Origin: Nocardioides panacisoli
GTDB lineage: Bacteria > Actinomycetota > Actinomycetes > Propionibacteriales > Nocardioidaceae
Direction of reading: 5' to 3'
DNA: 64,000 bases
NCBI RefSeq assembly: GCF_019448235.1
Contig: NZ_CP080409.1
Span: 744,001-808,000, forward strand
The notes under the pieces: model-generated
The model's database searches: none
Seen by the model: the letters and a program-made list of their open reading frames with translations, nothing else
What the model was told of the DNA's origin: nothing
Shown: in pieces, positions 60,974 through 64,000 of the stretch
Layout of the letters: the number at the start of each line of letters is the position of its first letter
How positions within the stretch are numbered: the stretch's first letter is position 1
Translations under genes and position numbers: made by a program

Positions 60974-61939
60974 GTGAGCAACGCGCAATCGCCCCGCCTG
61001 GTGCACATCGTCGACGATGTGCCGGAGCTCGAGGAGGTCCGGCGCCTGCCGATGGTGCTCGCGCTCGACGGGTTCCTCGACGCCGGCAACGCCGCCGCCC
61101 TGGCCGCCGGTCACCTGATCAACGCGGACGGCCCCGGGGGCAAGCCCGAGGGCGTGGTCGTCGCCACCTTCGACGTGGACCAGCTGCACGACTACCGAGC
61201 CCGCCGGCCACCGATCTCCTTCGTGCGCGACCACTACGAGGCGTACGACGCGCCACGCCTCGTCGTACGCCTGCTCCGTGACGCCGAGGGTGCGCCGTTC
61301 CTGCTGCTGCACGGTCCCGAGCCCGACACGCGCTGGGAGGCGTTCTGCCGGGCGGTGGAGGAGGTCATCACCCGGTTCGGCGTCCACCTCGTGGTCGCCA
61401 TGGGCTCGGTGCCCATGGCCGTGCCGCACACGCGGCCGATCGCGATCACCCACCACGCCAACAACGACGAGCTCCTCACCGGCACCAGCCCGTGGCGCGG
61501 TGAGCTCCGCGTGCCCAGCAGCGCCCAGGCGCTGCTCGAGGTGCGGCTGGGGGAGTGGGGCCACGACGCGCAGGGCTTCGTCGCCCACGTGCCGCACTAC
61601 CTCGCCCAGCTGGACTACCCGCGGGCGTCGCTGGCGCTGCTGGAGCAGGTCGAGTTCGCCGCACGCCTCACCGTCGACCGCACCGACGTCGCGGAGCAGG
61701 CGGAGGAGAAGGAGTCCGAGATCGCCCGCTACCTCGCCGCCAACGAGGAGGTGGCCGACGTGGTCGCCGCGCTGGAGCAGCAGTACGACGCCTTCGAGCG
61801 CGCCGAGGACGAGGGATCGAGCCTGCTGGCCGAGGACCGTCCGCTGCCGACCGGCGAGGAGATCGGCGAACAGTTCGAGCAGTTCCTCGCGGGCCTGGAC
61901 GGCCCCGACGACACCTCCGGAGGGGACCAGCGTGACTGA
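60974..61939 (+). CDS. PAC2 family protein
   Basis: A 321-residue cytosolic protein of the PAC2 (proteasome assembly chaperone 2-like) family common in actinobacteria. LALDGFLDAGNAAALAAGHLIN near residue 30 and HLVVAMGSVPMAVPHTRPIAITHHANN near residue 135 are typical; the domain ends around residue 230 and a Glu-rich helical tail follows (VAEQAEEKESEIARYLAANEEVADVV). The function in bacteria is unclear, with links to proteasome/ATP-grasp genes proposed. The GTG start is leaderless. The next gene overlaps by 8 bases. Confidence 0.85.
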   Translation: MSNAQSPRLVHIVDDVPELEEVRRLPMVLALDGFLDAGNAAALAAGHLINADGPGGKPEGVVVATFDVDQLHDYRARRPPISFVRDHYEAYDAPRLVVRLLRDAEGAPFLLLHGPEPDTRWEAFCRAVEEVITRFGVHLVVAMGSVPMAVPHTRPIAITHHANNDELLTGTSPWRGELRVPSSAQALLEVRLGEWGHDAQGFVAHVPHYLAQLDYPRASLALLEQVEFAARLTVDRTDVAEQAEEKESEIARYLAANEEVADVVAALEQQYDAFERAEDEGSSLLAEDRPLPTGEEIGEQFEQFLAGLDGPDDTSGGDQRD

Positions 61940-62798
61940 CCGCGAACGGGAGTCGGCCGACGCCACCAAGCGGCTCGTCGCACTGCTGGACATCGAGAAC
62001 CTCGACGTCGACCTCTACCGCGGCCAGCAGCCCGAGACCATCCGGCAACGGGTCTACGGCGGACAGGTCGCAGCGCAGGCGCTGATCGCCGCCACCCGCA
62101 CGGTGGAGTCGGACTTCCACGTGCACTCGCTGCACTCCTACTTCCTGCTGCCCGGTGACTACCAGGTCCCGATCATCTACGACGTCGAGCGGATCCGTGA
62201 CGGCAAGTCCTTCGCGACCCGTCGGGTGGTGGCGCGTCAGCACGGCCGGGCGATCTACTACCAGACCCTCAGCTTCCAGCGGGCCGAGGAGGGGTACGAC
62301 CACCAGGACGCGATGCCCTCGGTCAAGCCGCCCGAGGAGGGCATGGACCTCGTCGAGCTGATGCAGGAGCGCGGCGCCGAGGAGGGTCTCGCCAAGGAGT
62401 GGGAGGCGCTCGACGTCCGCTGGATGGGCAACAGCACCTACGGCCTGGAGCCCGACGAACGCCAGGTCTCCCAGACCCGGGTGTGGCTGCGCATCGACGG
62501 CGAGCTCTCCGACGACCCGGTCGAGCACCTGGCGATGTTCACCTACGCCAGTGACGTCTCGCTGCTCGGCGCTGCGCTCGCCGCGCACGACGCGGACCCC
62601 GCCAGGACCCAGATGGCCTCGCTGGACCACACCATCTGGTTCCACCGTCCCTTCCGCGCCGACGAGTGGTGGCTCTACGAGCAGTGGTCGCCCTCCGCCC
62701 AGGGCGCGCGCGGCCTCTCGCTGGGCCACATCTACACCCAGGACGGCACCCTGGTCGCGACCTGTGCCCAGGAGGGACTGATCCGACCACGCGGCTGA
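61932..62798 (+). CDS. tesB: Acyl-CoA thioesterase II (TesB family)
   Basis: Hydrolyses acyl-CoA to free acid and CoA. The 288-residue protein has the double hot-dog fold of TesB: the first domain begins VTDRERESADATKRLVALLDIENLDVDLYRGQQPE with VYGGQVAAQALIAATRTV, FHVHSLHSYFLLPGDY and ATRRVVARQHGRAIYYQTLSFQ. The second domain carries SLDHTIWFHRPFRADEWWLYEQWSP (catalytic Asp region) and GARGLSLGHIYTQDGTLVATCAQEGL, which includes the catalytic Gln/Thr. The GTG overlaps the PAC2 stop by 8 bases behind GGAGGGG, so the two are co-translated. It converges, with a 2-base gap, on the PKD gene. Confidence 0.92.
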   Translation: MTDRERESADATKRLVALLDIENLDVDLYRGQQPETIRQRVYGGQVAAQALIAATRTVESDFHVHSLHSYFLLPGDYQVPIIYDVERIRDGKSFATRRVVARQHGRAIYYQTLSFQRAEEGYDHQDAMPSVKPPEEGMDLVELMQERGAEEGLAKEWEALDVRWMGNSTYGLEPDERQVSQTRVWLRIDGELSDDPVEHLAMFTYASDVSLLGAALAAHDADPARTQMASLDHTIWFHRPFRADEWWLYEQWSPSAQGARGLSLGHIYTQDGTLVATCAQEGLIRPRG

Positions 62799-62800
62799 GG

Positions 62801-64000
62801 TCACTCCGCGGTGACCGTCACCTCCCGGGTGACCGTGGTGGCGGTGCCCCACCCGTCGGTGACGGTCAGGCTCACCGTGTAGAAGCCGGCCTCGGGGAAG
62901 GTGTGGGACGGTGAGCTGGACGTGCTGCCGGGCGTGCCGTCGCCCCAGTCCCAGGACCGGCTGATCGCGTCACCGGTGTCGGGGTCGGCCGATCCCACCG
63001 AGGAGAAGTTGCATGACAGCGCCGCGCACGACGGCGGGTGGATGACCGCGGTCGGTGCCCGGTTGCCGGGCGGCTCGGTGATGGTGACCACCTGTTCCGC
63101 GGTGGCCGTGGCGCCCCACTCGTCGCGAGCAGTGAGCACGATGGTGAACTCGCCCGGCCCGGTGTAGGTGTGGCTGCGGACCGGCCCGTCGTCGCCCCGA
63201 CCATCGCCGAAGTCCCAGTCGTAGGCCAGCGTCGGGGTGTTCTCGTCGGTGGAACCACGAGCGTCCACGGCACAGACGTTCTCGGTGCAGTCCACCGTGA
63301 AGCTGGCGACGGGCGGGTCGTTCGGCGGGTGGGTCACCGTGACGTTGCGCTCGTGGACCTCGCTCACGAACCCGTGGTGGTCGATCGCGCGCACCCGGAC
63401 GACGTACGCCCCCGGCGGGATGACGGGCGTGGTGTAGGAGAAGTTCGAGCCGGGGGTCCCCGGGCTGGTCAGGAAGGCGCCGCGCCAGCTCTCCCGACTG
63501 CCGAACGACCCCGTCGAGCCCATGAACTCGCCAGCCTCGTTGACCACGGCGACCTCGACCTCGGCCATCGACCGGTCGTCCTCGGCCCGGCCGCTGACGA
63601 AGACCTTGCCGTCGACGAACTCGCTGTCCTCGAGCGGGTTGAGCAAGTTCTCGGTCAGCGTCGGGGCCCGGTCGCCGGGGTAGATCACGTAGCGGGCGCT
63701 CGCCCCGGAGGTGGACGGGTCCTGCTGCCCCGCCGTGTCGACGGCGTACGCCGTCACCCGCCAGTCGCCCTCGGTCGGCAGGTCGACCGGCAGGCTCCAC
63801 GTGGTGCTGGTCGCTCCCGGCGAGGCGAGCGTCGCCTCGAGGGTGGCGTACGCCGCGGAGAGGGTGCCGTCGGGTCGGAGGTAGCGCCGCGTGTCGCGCT
63901 CCTCGAGCTCGACACGCACCTGCTGCACGCCCTGGTCGTCGGTCGCGGAGCCGCTGAGTTCCAGGACGAGCTCCTGGCCGCCGGTGATCGTGCCGGTCAC
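62801..64000 (-). CDS. PKD-domain surface protein (5' end beyond window)
   Basis: The 3'-terminal 399 codons of a large extracellular protein; the frame stays open to the window edge, so the true start lies beyond it. Two or three immunoglobulin-like domains come first (about residues 1-215, including VEVAVVNEAGEFMGSTGSFG). Two PKD domains follow: one with YDWDFGDGRGDDGPVRSHTYTGPGEFTIVLTARDEWG and one with SWDWGDGTPGSTSSSPSHTFPEAGFYTVSLTVTDGWG. The protein ends right after the second PKD domain, without a sortase motif or membrane anchor. It may be a secreted enzyme or adhesin whose catalytic part is outside the window. Confidence 0.8.
   Translation of the reverse strand: MTGTITGGQELVLELSGSATDDQGVQQVRVELEERDTRRYLRPDGTLSAAYATLEATLASPGATSTTWSLPVDLPTEGDWRVTAYAVDTAGQQDPSTSGASARYVIYPGDRAPTLTENLLNPLEDSEFVDGKVFVSGRAEDDRSMAEVEVAVVNEAGEFMGSTGSFGSRESWRGAFLTSPGTPGSNFSYTTPVIPPGAYVVRVRAIDHHGFVSEVHERNVTVTHPPNDPPVASFTVDCTENVCAVDARGSTDENTPTLAYDWDFGDGRGDDGPVRSHTYTGPGEFTIVLTARDEWGATATAEQVVTITEPPGNRAPTAVIHPPSCAALSCNFSSVGSADPDTGDAISRSWDWGDGTPGSTSSSPSHTFPEAGFYTVSLTVTDGWGTATTVTREVTVTAE

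Noticed and set aside
62791..62812. Terminator between tesB and the PKD gene
   Set aside because: Only a 5-bp CGCGG/CCGCG pairing is present, well within chance for this base composition.

Overview
The window is GC-rich, gene-dense bacterial DNA, almost certainly from an actinobacterium and most like Nocardioidaceae (Nocardioides-type). The evidence is the set of lineage-typical families (SepH, DUF4192, DUF4193, DUF4235, DUF3093, DUF3159, DUF3710, DUF3068), a ferrochelatase with the actinobacterial C-terminal cysteine cluster, frequent GTG starts, 4-base GTGA/ATGA overlaps, and many genes whose start codon lies 6-8 bases after a TAnnnT -10 hexamer (leaderless transcription). I saw no rRNA, tRNA, CRISPR, transposase or integrase. 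One strong intrinsic terminator, after rpsA, is visible.

Region by region. 1-9.7 kb: DUF3068 protein, methyltransferase, rpsA, an AraC/DJ-1 regulator with an operator cluster, acyl-CoA ligase, CPA-type antiporter with an RCK-like domain, coaE, group 2 sigma factor. 9.8-19.5 kb: S9 peptidase, DNA polymerase IV, DUF4192, a two-domain acyl-CoA-reductase-like enzyme, sepH, sugar-lactone oxidase. 19.6-29.6 kb: ferrochelatase, inositol-phosphatase family enzyme, DUF4193, DUF4235, DUF3093, dut, DUF3710, an OB-fold protein, DUF3159, two TrkA-type potassium proteins, an APC/KimA-like permease and an RNA methyltransferase. This order largely matches the suhB-dut-ceoC-ceoB-permease-methyltransferase block of Mycobacterium tuberculosis (from memory).

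29.6-48.9 kb is an accessory-looking block: a sulfatase/formylglycine-generating enzyme/HAD operon, a bile-acid-symporter-like protein, two SulP permeases, a holin-like protein, a large MalT-type LuxR regulator, BrkB-like and AI-2E-like membrane proteins, DUF389, a phospholipase D/cardiolipin synthase, HdeD-like, DUF1269, DUF6325-like, SHOCT and YggT-like proteins. Its main feature is a repeated palindrome, TCACCC-N5-GGRTGA, in nearly every promoter region of the block. It sits 22-23 bases upstream of a -10-like hexamer, as expected for an activator site centred near -42. The block therefore reads as one regulon, probably for envelope, acid or ion stress, and the MalT-like protein encoded inside it is the natural candidate activator.

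48.9-64 kb returns to a housekeeping-like backbone: ABC exporter, aconitase (with a palindromic operator and a possible iron box), MFS permease, lipoprotein, a thiamine-binding protein next to YjbQ, an SMP-30-like protein, dxs, a gluzincin-like lipoprotein, a PAC2 protein, acyl-CoA thioesterase II and the 3' end of a PKD-domain surface protein that runs off the window.
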